Shown here piece after piece: positions 43,363-52,872 of a stretch of DNA of 64,000 bases. Both the position numbers and the translations under genes were made by a program. Source of the stretch: Poriferisodalis sp965262965. Its GTDB lineage: Bacteria > Actinomycetota > Acidimicrobiia > Acidimicrobiales > Poriferisodalaceae. Position 1 is the stretch's first letter, and every line of letters begins with the position of its first letter. The stretch is taken from NCBI RefSeq assembly GCF_965262965.1, contig NZ_OZ253573.1, forward strand, positions 3,720,001 to 3,784,000. Direction: 5' to 3'. The notes under the pieces were generated by a model. It saw only the letters and a program-made list of their open reading frames with translations, searched no databases and was not told the origin of the DNA.

Positions 43363-46236
43363 TTGCCGAAGAAAGTACGCGTTCACGAGCTCTCCAAAGA
43401 GCTGGGCATGTCGCTCACCGCGGTGCTCGACGTCTGCGAGACGTTGGGCATTGGGGTGAAGACCCATTCGTCCAGCATGGAGGACGCTCAAGCTGACCGC
43501 GTCCGCCGCAAGGCCCAGCGCGAAGGGCTGATCCGCGACGAACCGCCACCCGATCCGCGCAAAGCCCGCAAGGCGCCGGCGACGGCGGCCCCCGCTCCCG
43601 AGCGCGAGCCCAAAGCACAGCCCGACGCAGCACCTTCACCGGTGCCAACCCCAAAGTGTGCAACCCCTCCGCCCGCCGCTGCGGTTGCCGAGCCAAGGGC
43701 ACCCGAGCCAAGGGCGCCTGAGCCAAGGGCGCCCGAGCGTCTCGCGGCGCGCGTGCCCACCGAGCCGCCGAGTCCCGTACCGACGCCACCAGCAGCCCCG
43801 CCGCCCGCACCCCGGACCGATGCAGTGCAGCCCGCGGCGCAAGCCACACCCGCCGAGGTCGCTCCGACTACTCCTCCTGGCTTGCCACCGCCTGGTTTGC
43901 CGCCGCCACGACGGCTCGTCACCTCGAGCGGCCAAGAGTCCGCTCGGCCTATCGCGCCGCCTCAACGTCCTGCCGCGCGCACCGAAGAGCCCGCAGCGCC
44001 TCCGCGCCTCGCACCTGTCGAGATGCCCAGTCCGGCGGCGGCGCCATCTCGTTTGCCGGCCCCCCCGCTGTCCACCGAGGGCAAGCCGATTCCCCCCCCG
44101 CCGCTGGCCCCTCGTTCGGGCACCGGCAAGCCGATCCCGCCCCCGCCCGGCCCGCCTCGCGCTGCTGCACGGTCCGGTTCGCCGTACCGCACGGGTCCTC
44201 CAGGCGGATTCCGTCGTCCCGTAGGCGCCGGTGGCGGCCGCCCGCCGGGGGCAGGGCCAGGCGGGTCTCGCCCAGCTACGGGAGTTCCCGCAGGGCCCGG
44301 TGGACGGCCATCGGGACCTCCGGGGGCGCGTCCAGGCGGACCGCGCGGTGTACCGCCGCGTGGCCGAGGTCGTCCTCGTCGGCGTCGACGTCGCCAGCGC
44401 GAAGAGCTGCAGCCGCAGCAGCTCACGGCCTACACGCCCGTCGATGCCCCGGTGCCCGACGGCGAGATCATCATCGAGCGTGGCTCGACTGCTCAAGATG
44501 TTGCGACACGTCTGAATCGCTCCGCGGCCGACGTGGTGCGGTTCCTGCTGCAGCAGGGCGAGATGGTGACGGCTACGCAGTCGCTCAGCGACGACATGGT
44601 CGAGCTGTTCGCAGCCGAGCTCGATGCCGAGGTGCGCATCACCGAACCGGGAGCCGAGCAGGAGCAAGAACTGCTGCGAGCCCTCGAGGTGGATCTCATC
44701 GAAGGCGACGGCCTGACTCGCCCGCCCATCGTCACCGTCATGGGCCATGTCGATCACGGCAAGACGCTTCTGCTCGACAGGATCCGCTCGGCAAACGTCG
44801 TCGACGGCGAAGCCGGCGGCATTACCCAGCACATCGGCGCCTACCAAACCGATCGAGGCGACCATCGGATCACCTTCATCGACACGCCGGGTCACGAGGC
44901 ATTCACGGCGATGCGTGCTCGCGGAGCACAGGCAACCGACGTCGTCGTGCTGGTTGTCGCGGCCGACGACGGCGTCATGCCCCAGACCGCAGAGGCCATC
45001 GACCACGCTCGCGCCGCTGACGTTCCCATCATTGTGGCCATCAACAAGATGGACCGGCCTGGAGCAGACGTCGACCGCGTTCGGGCACAGCTGGCCGAGC
45101 GTGGCCTGGTGCCCGAGTCCTATGGCGGCGACATCATCACGGTCCCCATGTCGGCGATGACCGGCGAAGGCGTCGACGACCTGCTCGATCAGATCCTGCT
45201 GGTCTCCGAGCTGGAGGAGCTCACCGCGGACCCATCCGGTCGCGCAGTCGGCATTGTGCTCGAAGCCCACCTCGACCGCGGTCGAGGCCCGGTGGCCACC
45301 GTCCTCGTCCAGCACGGCACGCTGCGAGTCGGCGAGCCGATGGTTGCGGGCGCTGCCTGGGGTCGGGTGCGTGCGATGACCGACGACAGAGGCAACCCGG
45401 TGAATGAGGTGGGTCCGTCCGCGCCGGTACAGGTGCTCGGGCTCGGTGAGGTGGCGCGTGCAGGCGATCTGTTCGTTGTCGCTCCCGACGAGAAGACCGC
45501 TGGCAAGGTGGCAGAGACGCGCGAGCATTGGCAACGGCAGGCGAGCCTTGCCGGAACCGCAGGCGGCAGCAGCGGAGGAGCGAAGCTCGAGGACATCTTC
45601 AAGCAGGTGCAAGCCGGCGAGACCGCCTCGCTCAATCTGGTGCTCAAGGCCGATGTCCACGGTTCGCTCGAAGCCGTGACCGACAGCTTGCGCAAGCTCG
45701 AACGCGACGACGTGAAGCTGACGTTCGTCAGCCGCGGTGTTGGCGGGATCAACGAGAACGATGTGCAGCTCGCGGCAGCCTCTGAGGCCACAATCATCGG
45801 ATTCAACGTTCGTCCCGATCGCAACGCACGTCAGACCGCTGAAACCGAAGGGGTCGAGCTGCGTCTGTACGAGATCATCTACGACCTCATCGCAGATGTG
45901 CAGAACGCCATGATCGGCATGCTCGAACCCGAGTTCGAAGAGATCGTCTCGGGCGAGGCTCAGGTACGTCAGGTCTTTCGCATCGCGGGGGTTGGGCCGG
46001 TCGCCGGGTGCGTCGTCGAGCACGGCAGCGTGACCCGCGGATCGAAGGTCCGTTTCCTGCGTGAAGGCACGATCATCTGGAAGGGTTCGGTCAAATCGCT
46101 GCGTCACTTCCAGGACGACGTGGCCGAGGTAAATGCCGGCATGGAGTGCGGCATCGGCCTCAGCGACTTCTCGGACTTGAAGGAAGGCGACGTGATCGAG
46201 ACCTACACCGAACGCGAGATCGCCCGCGTGGCCTGA
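43363..46236 (+). CDS. infB: Translation initiation factor IF-2
   Basis: 957 residues from a TTG. The IF2_N domain (1-55, VRVHELSKELGMS) is followed by a Pro/Ala/Gly-rich linker to about 340 containing tandem EPRAPEPRAP-type repeats, then a second IF2_N domain. The G domain has GHVDHGKT (about 461), DTPGHEAF, NKMD and SAMTGEG; domains II-IV bind fMet-tRNA. IF-2 positions initiator tRNA on the 30S subunit. It precedes rbfA by 14 bases. Confidence 0.97.
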   Translation: MPKKVRVHELSKELGMSLTAVLDVCETLGIGVKTHSSSMEDAQADRVRRKAQREGLIRDEPPPDPRKARKAPATAAPAPEREPKAQPDAAPSPVPTPKCATPPPAAAVAEPRAPEPRAPEPRAPERLAARVPTEPPSPVPTPPAAPPPAPRTDAVQPAAQATPAEVAPTTPPGLPPPGLPPPRRLVTSSGQESARPIAPPQRPAARTEEPAAPPRLAPVEMPSPAAAPSRLPAPPLSTEGKPIPPPPLAPRSGTGKPIPPPPGPPRAAARSGSPYRTGPPGGFRRPVGAGGGRPPGAGPGGSRPATGVPAGPGGRPSGPPGARPGGPRGVPPRGRGRPRRRRRRQREELQPQQLTAYTPVDAPVPDGEIIIERGSTAQDVATRLNRSAADVVRFLLQQGEMVTATQSLSDDMVELFAAELDAEVRITEPGAEQEQELLRALEVDLIEGDGLTRPPIVTVMGHVDHGKTLLLDRIRSANVVDGEAGGITQHIGAYQTDRGDHRITFIDTPGHEAFTAMRARGAQATDVVVLVVAADDGVMPQTAEAIDHARAADVPIIVAINKMDRPGADVDRVRAQLAERGLVPESYGGDIITVPMSAMTGEGVDDLLDQILLVSELEELTADPSGRAVGIVLEAHLDRGRGPVATVLVQHGTLRVGEPMVAGAAWGRVRAMTDDRGNPVNEVGPSAPVQVLGLGEVARAGDLFVVAPDEKTAGKVAETREHWQRQASLAGTAGGSSGGAKLEDIFKQVQAGETASLNLVLKADVHGSLEAVTDSLRKLERDDVKLTFVSRGVGGINENDVQLAAASEATIIGFNVRPDRNARQTAETEGVELRLYEIIYDLIADVQNAMIGMLEPEFEEIVSGEAQVRQVFRIAGVGPVAGCVVEHGSVTRGSKVRFLREGTIIWKGSVKSLRHFQDDVAEVNAGMECGIGLSDFSDLKEGDVIETYTEREIARVA

Positions 46237-46250
46237 CGGGACGTAGCGCT

Positions 46251-46679
46251 ATGGCACGTGCACGCCGCCGGCGCTCGATGCCGAATACCCATCGATTCGA
46301 GCGGACCGACCGCGTCGCCCAGCTCGTCCGCAGTGTTGTGGCGTCGGAGATGGAGCGTCTTGACGAGGCCTTTGGCGGTGTCGTGGTCACCGGCGTGGAC
46401 GTGGACCGCGAGCTGATGGCCGCAGTGGTGTACTACGACGTGCGCGACGCGGATCAAGCCGACGCGGTCGCTGCGTCGTTCTCGCAGCACCAGCACCGGT
46501 TCCAGCGATCGCTCGGCGACCAAGCCAGCATGCGGCGCACACCGGCCCTGCGATTCCGCCGCGACATGTCGATCGTCGCCGCACACCGGATCGAGGAACT
46601 GCTCGCCGGCTTGTCCGGTGAGCAGGTTCAGGGGCAGGTTGGCGGCTTGTCCGGCGAATACGAACCCGACGAGCGCTGA
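46251..46679 (+). CDS. rbfA: Ribosome-binding factor A
   Basis: 142 residues from ATG. A basic start (ARARRRRSMPNTHRFERTDRVAQLVRSVVASEME) leads into the KH-like fold with VVVTGVDVDRELMAAVVYYDV and LRFRRDMSIVAAHRIEELL. It matures 16S rRNA and serves cold adaptation. The stop overlaps the truB ATG. Confidence 0.94.
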   Translation: MARARRRRSMPNTHRFERTDRVAQLVRSVVASEMERLDEAFGGVVVTGVDVDRELMAAVVYYDVRDADQADAVAASFSQHQHRFQRSLGDQASMRRTPALRFRRDMSIVAAHRIEELLAGLSGEQVQGQVGGLSGEYEPDER

Positions 46680-47542
46680 TGGCGCGACGCCGTCCGCCGA
46701 CCACGCACGGCACGGTGATCGTGGACAAGCCAGCGGGGCCGACCTCCCACGACATCGTCGGGATATTGCGGCGGCGATTTGGGGAGCGACGCATCGGCCA
46801 CGCAGGCACCCTTGATCCATCCGCAACCGGCGTACTCGTCGTCGGCGTCGGCCATGCCACCCGCTTGCTTCGGTTCGCGACGGCCGGCAGGAAGCACTAC
46901 GAGTGCGAGATCGTGTTCGGCGTCGCAACAAGCACGCTCGACGATGATGGGGCCCGCGTCGCGACATGGACAATGGGCATCTCTCCCGAAGATGTCGCAA
47001 CGGCTGCCACCCGCTTTGTCGGCACCATCTCCCAGCTGCCGCCGATGGTGTCGGCGGTGCGCGTCGGCGGGCGACGGCTCCACGAGATTGCACGCGCCGG
47101 CGAGACAGCCGATCGGTCGCCGCGAGAGGTGCGGGTGAACGAATTCGATGTGACACCCACCGACGATCCGCTCGTCTATACGGCGACGGTGGAGTGCTCG
47201 GCGGGCACGTTCGTGAGATCGCTCGGAGCGGATCTGGGCACCGCGCTGGGCGGCGGGGCTCACATCCGATCGCTGCGGCGAACTCGCAGCGGATCATTCA
47301 CCGCTGCCGAAGCGGCACCGCCATCGGAAGCCGAGTTGCTCGGCATGGACGAACTGGTGCGAGACCTGCACCAGATTGCATTGACCTCGACGGAAGTGGG
47401 TGCGGCGCGCGGCGGGGCGCACCTTGCACCGTCTCGCTACGACGGGGACGGGCCGTGGGCTCTCGCCGATGCCCACGGCACGCTCGTGGCTGTCCATGAG
47501 CGAGCGGGCGGCAGAATGAAGGCCACAGTGCTCGCCGGGTAG
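46679..47542 (+). CDS. truB: tRNA pseudouridine55 synthase TruB
   Basis: 287 residues. VDKPAGPTSHDIV, then GHAGTLDPSATGVL with catalytic Asp46, QLPPMVSAVRVGGRRLHEIARAG and GTFVRSLGADLG. It makes pseudouridine 55 in the T-loop of tRNAs. The C-terminal domain resembles a shortened PUA fold. Confidence 0.95.
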   Translation: MARRRPPTTHGTVIVDKPAGPTSHDIVGILRRRFGERRIGHAGTLDPSATGVLVVGVGHATRLLRFATAGRKHYECEIVFGVATSTLDDDGARVATWTMGISPEDVATAATRFVGTISQLPPMVSAVRVGGRRLHEIARAGETADRSPREVRVNEFDVTPTDDPLVYTATVECSAGTFVRSLGADLGTALGGGAHIRSLRRTRSGSFTAAEAAPPSEAELLGMDELVRDLHQIALTSTEVGAARGGAHLAPSRYDGDGPWALADAHGTLVAVHERAGGRMKATVLAG

Positions 47543-47545
47543 CGT
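47540..47545 (+). promoter_or_regulatory. Leaderless -10 box (TAGCGT) of ribF
   Basis: TAGCGT begins at the truB stop codon itself and ends 7 bases before the ATG at 47553, suggesting that ribF has its own leaderless promoter within the operon. Confidence 0.45.
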
Positions 47546-47552
47546 GGCGACC

Positions 47553-48497
47553 ATGGAGGTCATTCGCGACTTGGACTGGTGCCCGGTGCTCGAGCACGGC
47601 AGCGTCGTGACGGTAGGGGAGTACGACGGTGTCCATCGTGGCCACCGAACCGTGATCTCCGAGATGCACCGCATGGCTGCCGAGCAAGGCCGCGCAACGG
47701 CAGTGGTGACGTTCGACCGGCACCCCGCGACGGTGGTGCGCCCCACCTCGGCACCGCTGTTGCTGTGCGACCTCGACCACAAACTGGAACTGCTGGCCGA
47801 CACCGGTGTCGACTTCACGCTCGTCATCAAGTTCGACGAGGCCCAAGCAGCGGTGCCCGCCGAGCAGTTCGCACAGGATGTGCTCGTCAACTGCCTGTCG
47901 GCGCGCGCTGTTGTGGTGGGCGCCGACTTCCACTTCGGACGGGGCCGCCGAGGCAATATCGAAACGCTCCGCCAGGTGGGCGTCGACCACGGCTACGACG
48001 TGGTCGGGCTGCCGCTGGTGAAGCAGATGACAGGCGACGGGGATGTGATCTCGTCCACGTCGATCCGTTCTGCGCTCGCCGCAGGCGATGTCGAGCGTGC
48101 GCATCGGCTGCTCGGACGTCCCTTTGAAGTGCGCGGCACAGTCACCGTCGGCGACCGCCGCGGGCGCCAGATCGGCGTGCCTACGGCAAATCTGCCGACA
48201 ACGTCAGACCTGCAGATTCCTTCGGACGGTGTCTATGCGGCGTGGTACCAGCGGCCTGACGGGTTGCAGTATCCCGCAGCGGTCAACATCGGTCGCCGGC
48301 CGACGTTCTACGACTTCGCGGAGCGGTCGCTCATCGAGGCGCACCTGATCGGCTTCCGTGGCGATCTCTACGGCGAGACTGCGAAGCTCCGTTTCGTCCG
48401 GCGCCTCCGAGCCGAACGGCGATTCGACGGCATTGACGAGCTGAGAGTCCAGCTCCGTCGCGACATCGAAGACGCTGCCAAGTGCCTCGAGGCCTAG
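47553..48497 (+). CDS. ribF: Bifunctional riboflavin kinase / FMN adenylyltransferase
   Basis: 314 residues. It has an N-terminal FAD synthetase domain with VTVGEYDGVHRGHRTVI (HxGH), TFDRHP, VVVGADFHFGRGRRGN and ISSTSIRSAL, and a C-terminal riboflavin kinase domain with GRQIGVPTANLP and DGVYAAWYQ. It converts riboflavin to FMN and FAD. The ATG at 47553 is preferred over a GTG at 47544 because of the TAGCGT spacing. The truB-ribF-rpsO-pnp order is standard. Confidence 0.96.
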   Translation: MEVIRDLDWCPVLEHGSVVTVGEYDGVHRGHRTVISEMHRMAAEQGRATAVVTFDRHPATVVRPTSAPLLLCDLDHKLELLADTGVDFTLVIKFDEAQAAVPAEQFAQDVLVNCLSARAVVVGADFHFGRGRRGNIETLRQVGVDHGYDVVGLPLVKQMTGDGDVISSTSIRSALAAGDVERAHRLLGRPFEVRGTVTVGDRRGRQIGVPTANLPTTSDLQIPSDGVYAAWYQRPDGLQYPAAVNIGRRPTFYDFAERSLIEAHLIGFRGDLYGETAKLRFVRRLRAERRFDGIDELRVQLRRDIEDAAKCLEA

Positions 48498-48514
48498 CGG
48501 CACGCTCGCGCTGG

Positions 48515-48520
48515 TAGCCT
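48515..48520 (+). promoter_or_regulatory. -10 box (TAGCCT) of rpsO
   Basis: TAGCCT in the 132-base gap after ribF would give a leader of about 105 bases before rpsO, where S15 autoregulation operates in other bacteria. No -35 box is obvious. Confidence 0.35.
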
Positions 48521-48629
48521 GCACGACCGACAAGAGACATATCAACACGGCTGGGCCGAACCAGCCTCGTCGCGGAAGCGGGCAATCCACCCCCACGCGA
48601 CGCCACCACGAAGGAAATACAACAACGGC

Positions 48630-48902
48630 ATGAGCGTCAAGTCCGCACGTCCGCCGGCCGAGCAGTTTGACGAGCATCGTCATCACGCCGCCGACACCGG
48701 ATCGCCTGAGGTGCAGGTTGCGCAATTGAGCGCACGCATCGAGCACCTCACCGAACATCTCAAGACCCACAGCAAGGATCATCACAGCCGCCGAGGGCTG
48801 CTCAAGCTCGTCGGACGTCGGCGCAGGTTGCTCAACTACCTGATCGCCAATGACGTCGAGCGTTACCGAGCTTTGATCGCAAAGCTCGGGCTCCGGCGCT
48901 GA
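48630..48902 (+). CDS. rpsO: 30S ribosomal protein S15
   Basis: 90 residues from an ATG after AAGGAA. HHAADTGSPEVQVAQLSARIEHLTEHLKTHSKDHHSRRGLLKLVGRRRRLLNYL is the full S15 signature. S15 binds 16S helices 20-22 early in assembly. It is followed by a 164-base gap with a weak 5-bp hairpin (GGCC/GGCC core) and then pnp. Confidence 0.97.
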   Translation: MSVKSARPPAEQFDEHRHHAADTGSPEVQVAQLSARIEHLTEHLKTHSKDHHSRRGLLKLVGRRRRLLNYLIANDVERYRALIAKLGLRR

Positions 48903-49066
48903 CACACGTACCCGGCGGCCCTCGCGGCCGGTGCCCAGTGCGTCGCAGTCCGAGCTCGAAGAGCCGACCGGCGCCGCGGGTGCATCTCGGGGACACGCAG
49001 TCCTGACACACCGAATCTCCAAAACCCCACCGGCGGGAAGGTCCCGCCTACACCACAGGAGCAAAT

Positions 49067-51577
49067 ATGGCTGAAGCCATCACGGTCACCGGTCCCATAG
49101 CGGGCACCGACAAGACCATCACCTTCGAGACTGGCGTGCTTGCCGGCCTCGCAAACGGGGCGGTCACGTCCCGCATCGGCGACACGCAAGTGCTCGTCAC
49201 CGCAACGGCGTCAAGCCGTCCACGCGAGGGCGCGTCGTTCTTCCCGCTCACCGTCGACATCGAGGAGCGCATGTATGCGGTGGGCCGGATACCCGGTTCG
49301 TTCTTCCGGCGAGAGGGGCGTGCGTCCGACGATGCGATCCTGACGTGCCGGCTGATTGACCGCCCGCTGCGACCCAACTTCCCCAGCGATTACCGCCACG
49401 ACACCCACGTGGTGGGCACGATTCTCGGCGCTGACCACGTCAACCAATACGACATTGTCGCGCTGAACGGTGCGTCGGCGGCCCTGTGGCTGAGCGGCAT
49501 CCCGTTCGAGTGCCCGCTCGCCGGCGTGCGGATCGCCTACTCCACCGACGGCGAATGGATCCCGTTCGCCACCCACGAAGAGTCCGAGGCCGCCACGTTC
49601 GAGATGGTCGTGGCCGGTCGCCAGATCTCCAACGGCGACATCGCCGTGATGATGGTCGAGGCCGGCGGCACCGAGAAGTCCTTCTCGTACTACGCCGAGG
49701 GCGCACCGAAGGTCACCGAGGAAGTGCTCGCGAGCGGACTCGAGGCCTCCAAGCAGTGGATCGACGACATCATCGAGATGCAGAAGTCGCTGCGCCGCTT
49801 GGTCGAAGAAGCCTCCGGCCCAATCCAGCAAATGGAGTACACCTCCACCAAGGACTGCTCCGACGAGGTGCTCGATCGCGTGCGCGAAGTCGCCGTCGAT
49901 CGCATGCGTGAAGTGATGGCAATCGCCGACAAGGCCGAGCGCGAGGCCGCACAATCGGTGACCAGCACCGCCGTGATTGATGAAGTTGCCGCAGAATTCG
50001 CAGACCTCGACGGCGCCAAGGACCAGATCCGTGAGGCGGTCAGGTCGCTGTCGAAGGAGATCGTGCGCGAGCGCATCGTGGCGGACGGGTTCCGCATCGA
50101 CGGGCGGTCAACCGATGAGGTTCGGCCGCTCTCGTCGGTCGCGGGCTACCTCGGGCGCACCGCTCATGGATCGGGCCTGTTCCAGCGCGGTGAGACCCAG
50201 GTGCTGAATGTCACCACGCTGGGCATGTCCCGGATGGAGCAGATCGTCGACACCCTGAACCCTCAGGACCGACGCCGCTTCATGCACCACTACAACTTCC
50301 CGCCGTACTCCACCGGCGAAGCCGGATTCATGCGTGGACCCAAGCGGCGCGAGATCGGGCACGGCGCACTCGCTGAGCGTGCCATCTTCCCGGTCGTCCC
50401 GTCCAAGGAAGACTTCCCGTACACCATCCGGCTGGTATCCGACGTGCTCAGCTCCAACGGGTCCACCTCGATGGGTTCGGTGTGCGCATCGTCGCTGTCG
50501 CTCATGGACGCCGGCGTGCCGATCATCGATCACGTCGCCGGTGTGGCCATGGGCCTCGTGTATGCCGACGGTCAATACGTGACGCTCACTGACATCCTGG
50601 GCGCCGAAGACGCATTCGGCGACATGGACTTCAAGATTGCGGGCACGCAAGACGCCATCACAGCGCTCCAGCTCGACACCAAGATCGAAGGCATTCCCGC
50701 CGAGGTGCTGACCCAGGCGCTGGGCCAGGCCCGACAGGCTCGCCTGCAGATCCTCGAGGTCATGCGCGCAGCGATTGCCGAGCCGCGGCCCGACGTCGGC
50801 GAGATGGCGCCGAAGATAACCAGCTTCCAGATCCCGATCGACAAGATCGCTGAGGTCATCGGCCCGCGCGGCAAGGTCATCAATTCCATCCAGGAAGAGA
50901 CCGGCGCCGACATCAATGTGGACGATGACGGCACGGTCGGCACCGTGAGCATCGGCGCTACTGACCGTGAGGTCGTGGCAGAGGCCGAGCGGCAGATCCG
51001 GCTCATTGTCAACCCGCCGACGCCCGACGTGGGAGCCACCTACGAGGGTCGCGTGGTGAACATCACCAAGTTCGGCGCCTTTGTGAACGTGCTGCCCGGC
51101 ACCGACGGCTTGCTGCACATCTCCAAGCTCGGCGGCAAACGCCGGCTGAGCTCGGTCGACGAGGTGCTCGAACTCGGTGACGTGATCAGCGTGATCGTCG
51201 AGGAGATCGACCCCAACGGCAAGATCAGCCTCTCGCCCGCAGACCCCTCCCAGGTCGGCGACGACGGCTCTGGCGGCGACGACAGCTCTGGCTCCGATGC
51301 GCCGCGTCGCGAACGCGGTCGCAGCTCAGACAACGGTGCTCGCCGGACGCGCACAGCCAGGCCCGCAGCAGAAGCTGCCGCGGGTGGCGGAACCGCTACA
51401 GCAGTGGCCGATTCGACTGCGGAGGCATCAGGCGGCGGCGTCTCGACTGCGACAGTGCGCGAGGACGTGTCCTTCGGCGAGCACTTCGAGCAGGTCGCTC
51501 GTGACGTCTACGGCGATCTGGGCCCTGAGGCCGAGCAAACAGGCCGGGGATCCGGCCGCCGCCGCGGCCGCCGCTAG
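49067..51577 (+). CDS. pnp: Polyribonucleotide nucleotidyltransferase
   Basis: 836 residues from an ATG after AGGAG. It has two RNase PH domains (the second with GRTAHGSGLFQRGETQVLNV and FPYTIRLVSDVLSSNGSTSMGSVCASSLSLMDAGVP), a KH domain (IAEVIGPRGKVINSIQEETGADINV) and an S1 domain (GATYEGRVVNITKFGAFVNVLPGTDGLLHISK). A tail of about 110 Asp/Gly/Arg/Ala-rich residues ends in GRRRGRR. It degrades and tails RNA 3' ends. rpsO-pnp coupling is standard. Confidence 0.97.
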   Translation: MAEAITVTGPIAGTDKTITFETGVLAGLANGAVTSRIGDTQVLVTATASSRPREGASFFPLTVDIEERMYAVGRIPGSFFRREGRASDDAILTCRLIDRPLRPNFPSDYRHDTHVVGTILGADHVNQYDIVALNGASAALWLSGIPFECPLAGVRIAYSTDGEWIPFATHEESEAATFEMVVAGRQISNGDIAVMMVEAGGTEKSFSYYAEGAPKVTEEVLASGLEASKQWIDDIIEMQKSLRRLVEEASGPIQQMEYTSTKDCSDEVLDRVREVAVDRMREVMAIADKAEREAAQSVTSTAVIDEVAAEFADLDGAKDQIREAVRSLSKEIVRERIVADGFRIDGRSTDEVRPLSSVAGYLGRTAHGSGLFQRGETQVLNVTTLGMSRMEQIVDTLNPQDRRRFMHHYNFPPYSTGEAGFMRGPKRREIGHGALAERAIFPVVPSKEDFPYTIRLVSDVLSSNGSTSMGSVCASSLSLMDAGVPIIDHVAGVAMGLVYADGQYVTLTDILGAEDAFGDMDFKIAGTQDAITALQLDTKIEGIPAEVLTQALGQARQARLQILEVMRAAIAEPRPDVGEMAPKITSFQIPIDKIAEVIGPRGKVINSIQEETGADINVDDDGTVGTVSIGATDREVVAEAERQIRLIVNPPTPDVGATYEGRVVNITKFGAFVNVLPGTDGLLHISKLGGKRRLSSVDEVLELGDVISVIVEEIDPNGKISLSPADPSQVGDDGSGGDDSSGSDAPRRERGRSSDNGARRTRTARPAAEAAAGGGTATAVADSTAEASGGGVSTATVREDVSFGEHFEQVARDVYGDLGPEAEQTGRGSGRRRGRR

Positions 51578-51594
51578 GCACAGAGAAGCTTCGC

Positions 51595-51600
51595 TAGCTT
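51595..51600 (+). promoter_or_regulatory. Leaderless -10 box (TAGCTT) of dapB
   Basis: TAGCTT ends 7 bases before the dapB GTG; no Shine-Dalgarno lies between. Confidence 0.5.
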
Positions 51601-51607
51601 CTTCGGT

Positions 51608-52375
51608 GTGAGAGTTCTGGTCTTCGGCGCGGGCGGCCGCATGGGTGCCACGGTGTGCGAGGCGGTCGCCGACGATCCAGATCTGGAACTTGTGGCCGGA
51701 GTTGACCCTGGGGCGGCGGGCCGCCGCGATGCCACTGACAGCATCGTGATCGAGGTGAGCACCGACACCGTCGACGCTGCGGTGGTCGATGTCGCCATCG
51801 ACTTCACCGTCGCCGCCGCGGCGCGGGACAACATCGCGTGGTGCGCGGCGAACGGCGTGCATGCCCTCGTCGGCACCAGCGGGCTCGACCCCGACGACTT
51901 TGAGCGATGCCGTGCCGAGTTCACAGCCAGCAACTGCCTCATTGCGCCGAACTTCGCCATCGGCGCGGTGCTCATGATGCGGTTCGCCGAAATCGCTGCG
52001 CCATTCTTCCCGACCGCAGAGGTCATCGAACTGCACCACGACAACAAGGTCGATGCCCCATCTGGCACCGCAATGGCGACCGTGCGCAAGATGGCCGAGG
52101 CGTCCGACGATTGGGCTCCCGATCCCACACGCGACGAGGTGCTGCCCGGTGCCCGTGGCGGCAAGGGCACTGCGCAGATCCCCGTGCACTCAGTCCGCTT
52201 GCGGGGCCTCGTGGCGCATCAGGAAGTTCTGCTGGGCACGGCGGGGGAGACGCTCACCATTCGCCACGACAGCTTGGACCGCGTCTCGTTCATGCCTGGC
52301 GTGCTGCTCGCCGCCAAGACAGTTGCCGACCACCCCGGCGTGACGATCGGCCTCGACGCATACCTGGGCCTCTAG
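51608..52375 (+). CDS. dapB: 4-hydroxy-tetrahydrodipicolinate reductase
   Basis: 255 residues from a GTG. Nucleotide-binding VLVFGAGGRMGATV, IDFTVAAAA, LVGTSGL, APNFAIGAVLMM, and the catalytic segment ELHHDNKVDAPSGTA identify it. It performs the second dedicated step of lysine/diaminopimelate synthesis. Its partner dapA lies 10.7 kb away on the other strand, with the accessory island between. The stop codon overlaps that of the convergent antitoxin gene by 4 bases. Confidence 0.97.
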   Translation: MRVLVFGAGGRMGATVCEAVADDPDLELVAGVDPGAAGRRDATDSIVIEVSTDTVDAAVVDVAIDFTVAAAARDNIAWCAANGVHALVGTSGLDPDDFERCRAEFTASNCLIAPNFAIGAVLMMRFAEIAAPFFPTAEVIELHHDNKVDAPSGTAMATVRKMAEASDDWAPDPTRDEVLPGARGGKGTAQIPVHSVRLRGLVAHQEVLLGTAGETLTIRHDSLDRVSFMPGVLLAAKTVADHPGVTIGLDAYLGL

Positions 52376-52707
52376 CGGAGTTTCCCTGCTGAGGCCGCCG
52401 AAATGCCGGCCGTCGGCGACACGCGGAGTCGCAGGCCGAGTGCCTCGATGACCTTCAACACGGTGGTCAAGCCGGGATTGCCGTTGATCGACAGCGACTT
52501 GTACAGGCTCTCGCGCCCAAGGCCCGACGCTGCAGCGATCTCGGTCATTCCTGCAGAGCGCGCAATGTCGCCAAGGACGGCCGCTACCAACTGCGGCTCA
52601 CCTGCTCCGAGCGCAGCGTCCAGATATGCCACGGCATCTTCCGTACTGGTGAGGTGATCTGCCGGGTCCCAAGGTCGGGTTGTCGTCCGTTCCATCTCGT
52701 CACTCAC
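52372..52707 (-). CDS. HigA-like antitoxin (HTH addiction-module antidote, HI1420 type)
   Basis: 111 residues. DAVAYLDAALGAGEPQLVAAVLGDIARSAGMTEIAAASGLGRESLYKSLS then NPGLTTVLKVIEALGLRLRV follows the HI1420-type antidote family, whose helix-turn-helix (about 54-75) binds its own operator. The partner toxin gene should lie immediately upstream. It does, but only as an internally deleted remnant (52716-52833), so this is an orphaned antitoxin. A near-palindrome 130 bases upstream is a candidate operator. Its stop overlaps dapB's. Confidence 0.85.
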   Translation of the reverse strand: MSDEMERTTTRPWDPADHLTSTEDAVAYLDAALGAGEPQLVAAVLGDIARSAGMTEIAAASGLGRESLYKSLSINGNPGLTTVLKVIEALGLRLRVSPTAGISAASAGKLR

Positions 52708-52715
52708 GCTGGCCC

Positions 52716-52833
52716 CTAGAGGCTCGCCGCCAGCCTGCGAGCTCGCGCGATGTCGCGCTCGGATCTGCCTGTCTCGAAGGCTGGCGAACCATCGCGCGTA
52801 GTCATCAGTCTGGCGAATCTCGATCTCGATGCG
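52716..52833 (-). pseudogene. Remnant of a HigB/RelE-type toxin gene with internal deletion
   Basis: On the minus strand one frame reads IEIRQTDDYARWFASLRDRQ, the N-terminus of HI1419/HigB-type toxins. Frame-shifted right after it comes RDIARARRLAASL and a stop, the typical C-terminus of the same family. About 60 central residues, including the catalytic core, are missing, and the first codon is ATC with an in-frame stop just upstream. It lies 8 bases before the antitoxin, the correct toxin position. Confidence 0.7.
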
Positions 52834-52850
52834 GGGACGCTATCGGACAG

Positions 52851-52872
52851 AATGTATCCCAAGAGATACGTT
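52851..52872. promoter_or_regulatory. Near-palindrome, candidate operator of the toxin-antitoxin locus
   Basis: AATGTATC and GATACGTT, 8-base arms with one mismatch around a 6-base centre, lie upstream of the toxin remnant. HigA-type antitoxins repress their own promoter by binding such sites. The operator call is inferred. Confidence 0.45.

Noticed and set aside
43636..46107. 823-codon minus-strand frame across infB
   Set aside because: Antisense shadow of IF-2; no motifs.
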